Shown here one piece after another: positions 34,175-45,630 of a stretch of DNA of 64,000 nt (position 1 is the stretch's first letter; each line of letters opens with the position of its first letter). Position numbers and translations under genes: made by a program. Source of the stretch: Incurvaria masculella (lineage: Eukaryota > Arthropoda > Insecta > Lepidoptera > Incurvariidae). Where the stretch lies: assembly GCA_946894095.1 (NCBI GenBank), contig OX335641.1:6466501-6530500 (forward strand), written 5' to 3'. The notes beneath the pieces are model-generated. The model searched no databases. It was not told the origin of the DNA and worked only from the letters and a program-made list of their open reading frames with translations.

Positions 34175-34460
34175 AACACTCGGTATTCCCGATGGAATTA
34201 GGTGTCATGCCAGGACCTTCTCTTTATGAGCACGGCTACAATAAACTGGATGGAAAACACGATAATTTTTTTTTGCAGCTTCAACCATCGTTTCATCTAA
34301 TCTGATGGTACTAACCTGGGCGGGCTTAATCCTACGACATAGTAGGGGAAGGGAACATATAGTTTAACATGGGTTCCGAACCATGAAACAGCTCGCATTC
34401 GTAACGAAATGCGCTTATCCAACTCAGAAAGAGAAATAAATTGATGCCAGACCGTTTTAT
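34175..34460 (-). mobile_element. SINE family 1, minus arm of an inverted pair
   Basis: Contains GGAATTAGGTGTCATGCCAGGACC, GGATGGAAAACACGATAA, GGGCGGGCTTAATCC and GGTTCCGAACCATGAAACAGCTCGC in reverse-complement order. It extends further toward the head than its plus partner. Confidence 0.7.
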
Positions 34461-34868
34461 CATCTTTAAATACCGCTCCAAAGAATCGGTGCAATCGTTG
34501 CTTTGTGTAAATTTGTAAGATTATTGTCAGAGTGTTTTTTTCTGCGGCAAATACTAAAATGTATTTAAAAGGCCTAAAAATATTTCATCTATGTAAATAA
34601 ATCTTCAAGTATGCGACTTAAAGCTAGATTCTACAACCATCGTAATACAAAATAGAAATTCGAGTCGAACTTTAGGTAATTTAATGTCAGATCTGTTTTC
34701 AAAATGAAATTAAAATATTTACGAAATAATACAATAAAAAAATTACAACTGTGCTGTGCTAGGTTAACTCTGGGATGGTACAAAGAGACATCACTTGATA
34801 TTATTTATGACAGACACAGTTGTTCATTAGGATTTTGACAGCACGATAGGCATATAGCTTTCATTTTT

Positions 34869-35167
34869 AGGGTTCCGTACCCAAAGGGTGAAAACGGAAC
34901 CCTATTACTAAGCCTCCGCTGTCCGTCCGTCCGTCCGTCTGTCCGTCTGTCACAGGGCTGTATCTCATGAACCATAACAGGTAGGAAGCTGAAATTTTCA
35001 CAGATTATGTATTTATTTTGCCGCTATAACAACAAATAGGTGACATTATAAAATAATAATAATTAAAGGGGGGCCCCATACAAAAAACCTGTTTTTTTTG
35101 TGTAAATCTTGTGCGATGGTACGGAACCCTTCGTGTGCGAGTCCGACTCGCACTTGGCCGGTTTTTC
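34869..35167 (+). repeat. Lepidopteran GGGTTCCGTACCC repeat, plus copy
   Basis: From AGGGTTCCGTACCCAAAGGG via (GTCC) repeats and CAGGGCTGTATCTCATGAACC to GAGTCCGACTCGCACTTGGCCGG. It appears complete at both ends and is better preserved than the minus copy at 19,392-19,648. Confidence 0.75.
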
Positions 35168-35649
35168 CTGCAGATATGATATTTGGTAATAGGTGCTACG
35201 TACCTAATAAACTTTACATTATACCAAACGGTCATGGCACATTCGAATTCACAGATTTCTGTCGTCATTGTTTCGTCACTGCACAGGTCCAAAAAATGCC
35301 ATTATACAAAGATTTTAATAAGAACTGAGGAATATAAGCAATCACACATTTCTCCAGGGTGGCCATCGAACATGCCCCAATATTTCATTTAAATAAAAAA
35401 CATATTAAAATTATAAGACTTATGAAATGTCATCCCGCAAAACCTGCTTTAAAAAACGTCTCCTTGGTTTTCGAATTGCAAAGCGTTTGGTAGCTTTCAT
35501 TTAATTATATACATATATTCAATTTGAGTCATTGACTTGTAGAGCCTTGTTTCGAAAAAAAAAATAATTTAACTGATTTTGACAGCCTCGGTCCTTCGAT
35601 AATCAAGGTGAAGCAAATCTAGGCGCGGTCAGGGCGGTTACTTTTTAGA

Positions 35650-35815
35650 CCATTTAGGACGCCCGGATTGGTATCATCGCATTGAAGGAAATCGGCAATG
35701 GAAACTGTCCGTGTTTTCCATCGAAAGAAAGATAAGCCATCGAGTTATATGTTTCTAGCCATATAATGTAAGAATGTTTCCGGCATGGCACCTAGATGGT
35801 GTGTTAGGTTAATAT
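35650..35815 (+). mobile_element. SINE family 1, diverged copy
   Basis: CGCCCGGATTGGTATCATCGCATTG, AACTGTCCGTGTTTTCCATCG and CCGGCATGGCACCTAGATGGTGTGTTAGG match the body with an internal insertion of about 30 bases. Confidence 0.55.
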
Positions 35816-36799
35816 GTATAGTTAATACAGTAAAATATGTACAGTATGAGTTATCATGATTTTTATATATCATTTGAACTATTTGGTGACTTTTCCTAAG
35901 CCTTCTTGCAATAGCAGCAGCTGATCCATAAATTTAACAAATCGCTGTACACTAAACAAAAATATATAATCAAAAACAAATGTTTTCAAAATAATCCGTT
36001 ATTGCCGAAAAGATACCGCGTCCGTGAAGTCGGAGTTGTTTCGAAAATAGAAGCCATTCGATCGGGTCGGGATCGCGGCAGGCGCCAACAACGTCATCGG
36101 CCGTTACGCACTTTGTACGCAATGTCAGTTGCATAGACACTGTCGTACTTCCTTTCGAACTACTTTCGGAAACGTTGTTGCGTTCCAAGTTTGAATTCCT
36201 ACTGTTATTTTAGAAACATAATAATTCGTAAATAAGTACATCATTTTCTGATTAGTCAAAGCAACTTTACAAACTTTTGGCTCCATTTAGACTGGAGTTT
36301 TTTTGGTAATAATTAAATTTTATGAACAAAAGATTACACATAATGTTATATGAAATAAATAGATGAATACCGTTCAATTACTTACATCTCTACCTTGCTC
36401 TACATTAACTTTTATTTTGAACAAGTTTGTCCCTTTTCATTACAAATTGTAAAATATACGAGTGATTCAAAGTATTTACATTATTTAAAAATGGATATTC
36501 TTTAGTAAAATATACTTCGTAATAAGCAAGCACGTCGTTTTTTTCACGTTAAGTCCAGACTTGCAATATATTCAAACAGTCGTTTTTTGCAGCTTTTTTT
36601 TCTTTAATTAATATGCCCAATTTTAGATGCATATATCATTCGTTGGATAATATGCTTTGTTATTTAATCCCAGAAGATACACCGGGACTCATTTCCAGGG
36701 CAGAATTTAAAAATTAAATTCAGTGATAAACAAATATTTAATTGCATAGGAGCAAGCGTGAGTGTGTCATGAGCATAGATAATAAAGCAGTGACATAGA
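35816..36799. other. No recognised gene
   Basis: A slightly GC-rich stretch at 36,000-36,130 lies in AT-rich DNA. A minus-strand donor-like AGAGAT|GTAAGTAATT at about 36,382 has no credible exon before it. Confidence 0.3.
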
Positions 36800-36834
36800 A
36801 TCCACAGGCCAGGTGAGCGACCGAGATGCATTAC

Positions 36835-37260
36835 CTGCCGCAGTAGGATCTCTTCGCAGTCGGGTCTCACGTCACGCGGTCGCCTGCCGTCTCCGAGCTC
36901 CGCAGCCTCCGCGCGAAATCCCGCTCGTTCTATTTTTAAATTTCAATTTTATTGTTCGAAAAGCGAGCAGACCAGTGCGCGCAGCCGCCGCGCGAGTTCT
37001 AATGCCAAAACGTCGAGATTCCGCCGCGCGCGCCACTTTTTCGAAATTAGCCTTCGATCAAAACGGCGTCCGGCGGGAATTCACGAGTGGCGTTAGTGAC
37101 ACTTATATCGCGTCGCTGACGCATCACTGTAGGGCCTGGTTTGTTTTGAAACGGCTGACGGGTCAAAACAACTGCGGCTGAAGCTTCTTTCGGCGTGGGC
37201 GGCTGATTGAAGCGGAGACGCGGCTGGGCGGGGCGGCGCGGGGCGGGCGGAAGCAGACGC
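36835..37260 (-). promoter_or_regulatory. GC-rich patch with donor, possible first exon
   Basis: CpG-dense sequence that on the minus strand runs into CTGCGGCAG|GTAATGC (donor at 36,834). It is the best-formed of the GC-rich patches between the two units and could be the promoter plus noncoding exon feeding the micro-exon at 15,209. No TATA element is seen. The direction is inferred from the donor only. Confidence 0.35.
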
Positions 37261-37544
37261 GACCGCCGCCGCTTTTGATGTACATGATGACTTTTCTGCA
37301 AAATTTCTAATTCTTGAAGCAAGAAAAAAAATGGCGTGATTCTTATTTTGGTGTAGAAAAAAATCCGTTTAGCCGTGGGATAATGAAAAAGCCACCTTCT
37401 CTATGGTTTGAATATATGTATTTATGAAATGGTGATTTGTGAATCGACCGCAAAGCAAGAATACATTGAAAGAAAGAAAGCTGTAAAAATAATGACTTCA
37501 GGAATATACTGCAAGGCTGGACGCAAAGCCCGCGAATGGTATTT

Positions 37545-37700
37545 TTTATGCAACCTGACATGGATGGCTAATACCACACAACTACCGTCATGTTATTAGC
37601 CCAATACTCGTACTCCACACTCTCGAAGGAACTAGGTTTCATGCCGGGACCTTCACTTTAAGAGCACGGCTACAGTGAACTGGATGGAAAACACACCGCT
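37545..37700 (-). mobile_element. SINE family 1, 3' half
   Basis: Reads TTTTTTATGCAACCTGACATGG, GGCTAATACCACACAACTACCG, GGAACTAGGTTTCATGCCGGGACC and GAACTGGATGGAAAACACACC on the plus strand, i.e. a minus copy with its T-rich tail first. Confidence 0.65.
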
Positions 37701-39400
37701 TGCTTTGTTAATGTCAGCCTTGCAGTATATTTCTAAAATTTTAATATTACTTCTTTCTTTATTTCAATGATTCGTTTTTGCTTCACGATAGATTCTACAT
37801 AAATATTATATTCGTCGTTAAAAATGACGTACTCGCTTAGTACGAAAAAGTATATTTTATTTTTGTCAATAAACTAATTTTTACGGGTAACGGATAAGAG
37901 GGTTATCAAAATTCAAAGGGTCTTAACGAAGCAATAAAACCAATCCGAAGCCTTTTTAGGCAGCTTTCGAAATAATGTTTCTATTACTGATATATATAAC
38001 GGACTCTTAACTTTATGGATCCGCCAAATTTTTGTTCAAAGACTTCGTAAATCCGGAATAGGTCAATGTCGTAGAGAAATTGGAAAATTTCTGTGTCATG
38101 CATAAAATATAGAGCGTGATACAATTCAGCAGTCCGCCCAAGGTTACGAGACTTAAACGACTGCGTGAAAGTTATATCTTCATAAGCGTCGTATTAAGAG
38201 GGTGTTAGCACCTGATTGCATTTAGTTCCATAAGGGCGTAAGTGAAAGCACATTTTATTATTTTTAAATATAACTACAACTGATTTAAAAAAAAATCAAA
38301 GGATGAAGATAAATTGATTGATTAACTGTATTTGAAACATAAAATTAAAAAGATCTGAGGCTCCCATTCTTTGTTAAAACTTTATTTATGATGTTTTATA
38401 CATGTTTGCCCCGTTTAAGCAATATTAGAAGCCTGTAGAAATAAAGGCTTTATATGTACTGGCTGAGGTACTTGGATTCGCTCGGGTCAATGTCGTTTGG
38501 GACTGATTTCCAGCCAAAGTATTTCCTGGGTATTATATGAGTTCCCCATAAAAACTTTCAGTCCCTCTTTCACTCCCTTTCAGTTTTATTAAAATAATAA
38601 CAAGGAATTTTCAAGTGTAATAAGCTGTTAAGTTTACTATATGTATATAAATAAATAAATAAATATATATAAATAAATAAATTTGGGGGAAATACCTCGG
38701 CCGGGAAATCATTCCATTGTTCACCGACCCAATATATAAATATTTTTTTGTTTGATAATTATCTGTAATTTACATATAACGATTTATAATTCATTGAACA
38801 TATTAAATTTTCTATACATTAAATAGAATCCATGTTAATATTCTTTGTTCGAAAATAAATCACATTGGATTTTATCTAGTACCGTAATCCCATTTAAGGA
38901 TGATTGATGACTTTTTTAAGTTGAAGGCGGTCATCGAGATGTGCCATCATCGGGTCAATGCGCTGAGCAGTGACCGTAAATGTTCGATATCATGTCATTA
39001 TCCGATGGAGAAGACCTTTGGAGTACAGCTGGTTGCCAACTATATTGCTTTTATTGATAACTAATAACTTAATTAACTCGTGTGTTAAGTAACTGACTAA
39101 CAGGCAAGTTTCTACCAAGTTTTACAATTGAGTTTGGATGGTTACCCAATGAGAACATGTCAACGTTCACGTTCCACTTTACAATTCAGGCATGTATATC
39201 TTTAGCATATTAGATCACAAACCCAATACAAACCAAAGCGAAAATGTTTTTAGGATGACTTTATAATTTAATGAAAACTATAATTTATGAATGATAGAAT
39301 TATTGAATTCATTTAACTTCAATTTTGTAATATTCGAAAAGTCCTGATGAAAAGAAAATTCTTGAGATGTGCATTCTCAAAGTTTGATACAAATATGAGA
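37701..39400. other. No recognised gene; AT simple repeats
   Basis: Contains ATAAATAAATAAATATATATAAATAAATAAATT-type simple sequence at 38,640-38,685. No coding evidence. Confidence 0.35.
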
Positions 39401-39404
39401 CGAG

Positions 39405-39565
39405 GAATTTTGTTGTATTGCACGGCTACATTCAATTGGATGGATAACACGGAAAGCTTCATTGTCGCTTCGAACATCTTTTAAATCAATGTGATGGCAC
39501 CACCCGAGTAGCAAGTAAGGAACGGGGCCTATATTATAATGTGAAATCCAAACCACGGCCAGACT
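39405..39565 (-). mobile_element. SINE family 1, internal fragment
   Basis: GCACGGCTACATTCAATTGGATGGATAACACGG, GTCGCTTCGAACATC and GATGGCACCACCCGAG are the family's middle in reverse-complement order. Confidence 0.5.
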
Positions 39566-40580
39566 CATCGGGGGATGCATATAATTTCCAACGTTTGGAG
39601 GATGCCACTCCATTATTGTTGCTGGGTTGGAAAGGTTATTGTCAGACACGAGTTATTGTCTTGCTCACATACAAACTTGACCTAACTTCATTTAAGATTG
39701 ATTTAAATTGATTACTGTGGCATAGTAACCGTTAAAAGAATAACAATAAAAGAGATTAAATTAACAAAGTTTTGATTTCGTGACAAACAAGCCTAGACAT
39801 TTTAAACCACATCTTGAGGTCACGTTACATGATGTAAAATCCCATACCCTACCTCCTTCATTAAGGCCCTCATCCCTAAAACTTATGGAATACTGAAGTA
39901 GTATTCATAGCAGATTGTAGCATTCTTGGGGCTGGAGAGATTTTGACAAATTAAGTGTCAGTAGGTTGTCAATGAGATGGACCCCGCCGTTAACATGGTA
40001 TTACGGATTAACTTTATTAAAGCACAGTCAAGACATAAACGCAGCAAGGGCCCTTCCCTTACTGCTAACCGCAGAATCCATGACTTCTTTAAAATATTTG
40101 ATTTTTGCTCCTCCGCAAGTGAAATCCTTTTCAAGATCGTTTTTGACTAAACCACCTCCGCTCTTGAGTCCAGATTTAACATACATACATACATATTTCA
40201 AGAAGCGAAAACAGAAAAAAACTAAACGAAAAATTCTACGCGAACCTTTCACCTGCCTTCGCGTAGGATTAATATAAGAAATAATTAGAAATCATTGAGA
40301 CAAAGATGGCAATTATCTTTATTAAATCACAAGTTCGAATCCTGCTTTAGATGTATGTAACTGTGTCCCAGTCTGTTCTTCCTTAGTGCAAAACTAAATA
40401 ACTTTAACCTATGCAGTTTATATAGATAGGTTAAGATATTGCATTGCATCCATCGATATAAAAAACATTGTATCAGTCAGATTTCGTCGTTTCTAACGGG
40501 CTACATTACAACCAGCCAACACGTTGCTTGGCATATCGCTATGCCTAACTAACCATTAATTTAACGAGAGGTCTAGGCGT
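39566..40580. other. No recognised feature
   Basis: AT-rich, no coding evidence. Confidence 0.3.
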
Positions 40581-40870
40581 CTAATTGCACGCTGGTGTTC
40601 CACGAAAACTGGCGGCCCAAGACGAAGGCAAGCTCAATTGAGCCAGCGCTCCAGCGTAACACGCGCCGCGTCCGCTGCGCGCGCGCACCGATCTATCAGC
40701 GTCGTCATCAAGGTCGGGCGCCGCCGAATGGTGTCGGGGTGGCAGAGGCAACAGTTCTCCTCCTCGCCGACCCCCCTCCCCCACCCGCACCTCCCGCCGG
40801 AACTGAAATAGCGCGAGATGGAACATGGCAGTTTCGCCGCGCTGCTCTGCAACCGTCGAACGGATTCGAA
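40581..40870. other. GC-rich patch, possible promoter or first exon
   Basis: CpG- and C-rich (GCGCCGCGTCCGCTGCGCGCGC; CCCCCCTCCCCCACCCGCACC). Frames are open on both strands, as expected of GC-rich noncoding DNA. No splice donor of quality was found to orient it. Confidence 0.25.
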
Positions 40871-41490
40871 TTCTATTTATTTTATTTCGTTTTGGATTTT
40901 AATATTTGAGGATGCGTATCGCTGCCCAGATAAACAATTAAATCAATGTATCGTAAGGAAGGCCATGGCCAGCGGAGGATTTAAGGGAGGACCATTTAAC
41001 CGGGGCACCTGCCCGAGGCCTCCACAAAAGAGGGGCCCCCACATAAATTATACTCATAAAAAAAAAGTTCGGTATATCCAAATATGCATACTTTGAGCAC
41101 TCATTTGATAACGAAAATACCATGTTCAGTTGAATGGAGAGTTATTTTATATTTACATATAGAAAATAAATTTTTAAAACAGTGTTTTCATTTGTTCAGC
41201 AATCATTTTTCTATATAACAATCTGTTTTTACATTATTTATATGTTTACCTATAGAAAGTCTAGTAATTAATTAGGGGTATCCATCCTGTTTTTCCCCAG
41301 GGCCTCCACAACTCTAAAATATGTGTCTTGTTTATAACCAGAAATAAATACAGTTGAGAAAAATTAAACCTTAGTATTTATCTCAGAGCTACCGAACCAA
41401 CCTAGGGCGAGCGCACTAATATGTAACTGGACTATCTGTGATATTCTTAGTAAGCGATACCGGCGTAAGATTTGATAAAATATGCGAAGG

Positions 41491-41602
41491 AATTAGATCA
41501 ATTCTGAAATAATCAGAAGCGTTTATGTCATACCTTCTGCGCTCTTATTAGGTAGAATAATTGGCATCCACTTCTGAATGGTTCAGAATTGATCGGATTC
41601 CC
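41491..41602. repeat. Small inverted-repeat element
   Basis: GGAATTAGATCAATTCTGAA at 41,490 faces an inverted GGAATCCGATCAATTCTGAA at 41,583-41,602, with about 50 bases between the arms. It could be a tiny MITE. Confidence 0.4.
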
Positions 41603-42289
41603 TCTCATCTTTTCTCACATCTTACCCCGGTTCAGCCCCTGGATTTCAAAACAGATGTCGAATGTTTAATTTAAAGTTTTTCCTAGCCAAAAATGTAACT
41701 TTTTAGAGGTCCCATCCATGCCAATTTATTTATTATCTAAGGCTATATTCCCACCGGATTTCATGTTAAAAGTGTTATTATATTATATCGTCTATGTATT
41801 CTTATCCTATCGTCAGGAGGCTGTGGCTCCATAAACCCTTCGTCTAGAGCCAAAGTAAATAGTCAAGTCAAGTGAACAGATCACTTATGTATGTTTTAAT
41901 CATGTGACACAGACCTATAGGGAACGTGTAAATAAATAGGCACGTAGCCTTGCGTTCGGAATTCGAGAATTCTTATAACGGCATTCATAAATAAAAACTT
42001 CGAAATTTATAAGTTTATCGCGGGTTACAAACAAATTCAACGCACCTTTATGTTTCTGTTGGTTTTCGATTTGAGAACTTCGCACTGACCTCTGGAAATT
42101 TAATATTACTTTAAGAGTATACAATTCTATCTAAGTGGTATCCTATTATCGCCTTATTACCTGAATCGTCATGAATGTATAAGTCATAATATCATATATA
42201 ATATAATAATATCATAACGCATAATTTAACGTGCTTGCTTTAAAGGATTTTACATTCGATGACAGTTTAAATATCTTTAACTTTTAATT

Positions 42290-42500
42290 AAACACGCGTT
42301 TTCTCGTGTGTTTTTCGCCAGTTCGTTTCGCGCGAAAGTTGGCAATCGATCCAGCGTTTCTTGTCTAGCTCTATCAAAACGGACGTCGTATTTCTAGAAT
42401 CGTAAAATAAGTAGTTAAATAAGCGAGTTGACCTTCCCGCTGCGCCGGCGGCGGACCGGACCGGCAGCAACTCTGTGAGGGTTCCGGATATTATAAGCAC
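42290..42500 (-). promoter_or_regulatory. GC-rich patch with TATA-like element
   Basis: On the minus strand CTTATAATATCCGG (about 42,485-42,498) precedes a GC-rich segment (CTGCCGGTCCGGTCCGCCGCCGG). This suits a promoter of the minus-strand gene, but no donor follows within 200 bases, so support is weak. Confidence 0.25.
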
Positions 42501-42524
42501 ACGAGTCAATATTTACTTGTGTAA

Positions 42525-43284
42525 AAGTAAAAGTAAAGTAAAAAAGTAAAAAAGTTTATTGTATAAAATTGTATACACATAGTCAAACCTCTTACATAAC
42601 AATACAAATACAGATTAAAATAATAACATTAAATTTATGGTTTGCTTTGACTATGGCCGAGCGAGACTGTGTCCCTTAAACTAGTCTATAGACTGTACAA
42701 TAAGGGTCACAAAGTAGTGCCAAAAAAAACATTTGTTGGGCCTTATGAAATAAATAGGCATGTGATACAAGTACATTAGTAGAACTAAATTGCTACTGTG
42801 CTAAATTGTATACAATGTGGGTTGGTATTTATAAAGAAAAAAAAAATGTATATAAGTAAAAATAAAATAAAATATAAGTTCAATAAAATAAAAAATTTGA
42901 GTCAGTGTAGTGTTTCAATGTGTGTTATTTTTTTATTTTTTTTTGTTTGGTTATTGTTAATATGTATTTATGTTCTGTTTATTTTAATTTTGGGTTATTT
43001 TCATGTTATTTTACCACGCTCAGCAAATTTTCAATCTGTTCATAATTTTGGGATTGCAGCCATGTTATTATTTGAATTTTGAATTGAAGTTTGGTTAGAT
43101 TCTTTAAATTTAACACCCTGTTTGCTTTTTTATATATGTGTGGCATTAAAAACCATGAGAAGTGATGGCAAAAATGTGTTTTCGTCGGAGGAACTTTAAT
43201 GTCTCCGGCAAACCTGGTTCTAATTACGTTGTCTGTTCTTTTGTCCATTTGCTGTTGTTTTGTTAAAATTGATAGAATATATAA
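42525..43284 (-). pseudogene. LINE, ORF C-terminus and 3' UTR (downstream of mariner)
   Basis: The minus frame continues LYILSILTKQQQMD, then TRFAGDIKVPPTKTHFCHHF and PHIYKKANRVLN, the usual C-terminal end of a LINE reverse-transcriptase ORF, and stops near 43,006. The 3' UTR follows to AATAAACTTTTTTAC and a TTTTACT-type simple tail at 42,525-42,560. The N-terminal part is separated by the mariner at 43,287-44,565. Confidence 0.65.
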
Positions 43285-43286
43285 TA

Positions 43287-44565
43287 GGTCGGGGAAAAAG
43301 TCTTTTCGCATTATAGTATGTATGAACTTGTAATAAAATCTCTTTGGCTATACTATTTGTATCTGGCTGGTTTTGGTATCATTGAAAGTTTAAATTTTAA
43401 AGAACATAATTCCAAATTCAAATTAAGAAAATGTGTGATTCTCATTTGTTTTTCGTGCTGTCAAAATGAGTGAATCTAATGAAGAAATTCGATACATTTT
43501 AAAATTTTACTCCAAAAAAGGTAAAAATGCAACGCAAGCCGCGAAAAAAATTTGCGATGTTTATGGACCTAGTGCAGTGTCTGTGAGAGTAGCACAAATT
43601 TGGTTTAAGCGTTTTCAATCCGGAAATTTTGATGTCAAAGATGCACGTCGCTCTGGTCGCCCTATTACGGATAAAATGGATGCCATTTTTGAAAAGTGGA
43701 GCAAGATCGGCATATCAGTAGTTACGACGTAGCTGAAGAACTAGGAATTGACCACAAAACAGTTTTGGCGCATTTGAAAAAAACTGGGTACACAAAAAAG
43801 CTCGATATTTGGGTACCTCACGAGTTCACTGAAAGAAACCTAATGAACCGTGTACTCATTTGTGATTCTTTATTACGACGTAATGAAACCGAACCATTTT
43901 TGAAGAAGCTGATAACTGGTGATGAAAAGTGGATCACGTACGACAAGAACGTGCGAAAAAGGTCGTGGTCAAAGGCCGGTCAAGCTTCACAGACTGTGGC
44001 GAAACCCGGGTTAACTCGCAACAAGGTGATGCTGTGTGTGTGGTGGGATTGGAAGGGCATTATTCATTATGAGCTGTTACCACCAGGCAGGACCATCGAT
44101 TCTGAACTCTACTGCGAACAACTGATGAGATTAAAGCAAGAAGTTGAGAGAAAGCGGCCGGAATTAATCAACAGAAGGGGTGTGGTTTTTCATCATGATA
44201 ACGCTAGACCTCACACATCTTTAGCCACTCAGCAAAAACTAAGAGAGTTTGGCTGGGAGGTGTTAATGCATCCGCCGTATAGTCCTGACCTTGCACCTTC
44301 AGATTTCCACCTGTTTAGGTCTCTTCAGAATTCTTTAGGCAGTGTCAGGTTAACATCACGAGAGGACTGCCAAAACCACTTGTCGCGGTATATTGATCAG
44401 AAGTCCCAATATTTCTATAGCAATGGGATCATGTCCCTACCTACAAGATGGCAAAAAGTTATCGAACAAAATGGTACCTACATACTTTAGTTAAATGTAA
44501 ATAAACCATATTAAAAAATGTTTTGAATTTTCTTAAAAAATGCGAAGAAACTTTTTCCCCAACCT
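43287..44565 (+). mobile_element. Mariner transposon, nearly complete
   Basis: Terminal inverted repeats read GGTCGGGGAAAAAGTCTTTTCGC on the left and AGGTTGGGGAAAAAGTTTCTTCGC (reverse complement) on the right, flanked by TA at 43,285-43,286 and 44,566-44,567. It sits inside a LINE on the opposite strand; joining the flanks at a single TA restores the LINE frame. The left end lacks the outermost A. Confidence 0.9.
43466..44490 (+). pseudogene. Mariner transposase, one-base frameshift
   Basis: The transposase carries N-terminal helix-turn-helix text (MSESNEEIRYILKFYSKKG, then VAQIWFKRFQSGNFDVKD) and a linker with SGRPIT. The catalytic region has aspartates in GDEKWITYD, FHHDNARPH and SPDLAPSDFHLF; 34 residues lie between the second and third, the DD34D spacing of mariner. 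The first 75 or so codons are in one frame; after GAAAAG at 43,691-43,696 one A is missing compared with the expected run and the rest continues in the next frame as EQDRHISSYDVAEELG. All catalytic residues survive and the total length (about 345 residues) is normal, so the inactivation is young. The subfamily is not assigned. Confidence 0.92.
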
Positions 44566-44567
44566 TA

Positions 44568-44815
44568 GTTTTCGAACACTCAGTAACCGGCTTTCTTCGT
44601 AGAGAACATGTGTTGGGAAACGAAAAGCTTTTTTAAATATTACTCTTAAAACCGCTCTCTGAGCTCTTTCTAGTATCAGAAGACGAGTTTTTGTAGCGCC
44701 TCCCCAAGATGTTATGCAGTAATTTAGTACGGACTGACATAATCCAAAGTAAACATTTCTAATAAGAGTTTTATCAGCGATACCTTTTAGATTTATGGTG
44801 TGGCAAAGCATTCCG
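44568..44815 (-). pseudogene. LINE, C-terminal ORF part (upstream of mariner)
   Basis: The minus frame gives VLNYCITSWGGATKTRLLILERAQRAVLRVIFKK and YEESRLLSVRKL, a typical non-LTR reverse-transcriptase C-terminus (YCI..WGG..K..L..LERAQRAVL). The frame runs up to the mariner insertion and resumes at 43,284. The reverse-transcriptase core is absent: the copy is 5' truncated at about 44,815. Confidence 0.7.
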
Positions 44816-45479
44816 TCTTATCATACAAATTATTGAGTATTTATCTACAATTTTTATGATATTTATTATGATACACATTCAGTATGCACGATTTGTTAGT
44901 ATTTCGTTAGTTGTTGTTATTATGCTACGCCTATGCTAACCGTTTCGAATTTCGTGTTCGTTGAGATTGTTTAATTTATATTTTATGCGTGCATAATTCT
45001 GTAGGTTGGTATTGATAAGGGAGATATTTTACTAATTGTCTACGATTAATTTAAATCATATAAAATGTTTAATTTTATTTAATGTCTTCAATTCTTTAAC
45101 TTAATTAAAAATTAATTAACTTTTTACTCTTAATGTAAAATATATTGATCACCAATTTATAATCTAGAATCTTTATGATACAGATATACAAAATAACTAA
45201 AACTTAAACCACTGAATTAAAATCAAAGAATATATATAAATAGTAACTAAGTAAAACGTACTAAGCCTTGCTTAGAAGGTAAATTTTCTGCAGTTTTGTA
45301 TTATGTTCCGAACTGTGAATCGACCTAAATTTTAATTGATAAATAATAGTATCAGTATTATAAACCTATTAACTCCAGTACCCGGCCCCGCTTGGGACAA
45401 TATTTTTTTTTCTTGCTGAATAAAAACCCCATAAAAAATATTTATACAAAAAATCATATCGAAGACAAATAAAGATATA
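44816..45479. other. AT-rich, no gene seen
   Basis: Nothing recognised apart from CAGTACCCGGCCCCGCTTGGG at 45,375-45,395, which resembles the GC-rich 3' hairpin of a Helitron-like element in minus orientation. Confidence 0.3.
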
Positions 45480-45630
45480 CTAGGTGTGGTACCCGGCTCC
45501 TCCCCCAAGGGTATATAAAACCCGTGTCACGTCAACTATCTCAATGCAAAAAACAGGTCGTTCCGTTCTTCAGTTGAAAGAATGACTAGCCAACAAACAA
45601 ACATTCGCATTTGTAATATTAGTAGGTATG
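45480..45630 (-). mobile_element. Short Helitron-like element
   Basis: On the minus strand it runs from TACTAATATTACAAATGCGAATG (about 45,630) to GGAGCCGGGTACCACACCTAG (45,480), followed by T. The GGGTACC(A/G)C(A/G)CCTAG end is shared with the elements at 7.5 and 9.8 kb. At about 150 bases it is a deletion derivative. Confidence 0.5.

Noticed and set aside
36370..36420. Short minus-strand frame LFKIKVNVEQGRD before a GTAAGT
   Set aside because: No credible acceptor upstream and the frame closes within about 20 codons.
40581..40909. Overlapping frames of 72 to 104 codons on both strands
   Set aside because: Both strands are open in a GC-rich patch, which argues for composition rather than coding.
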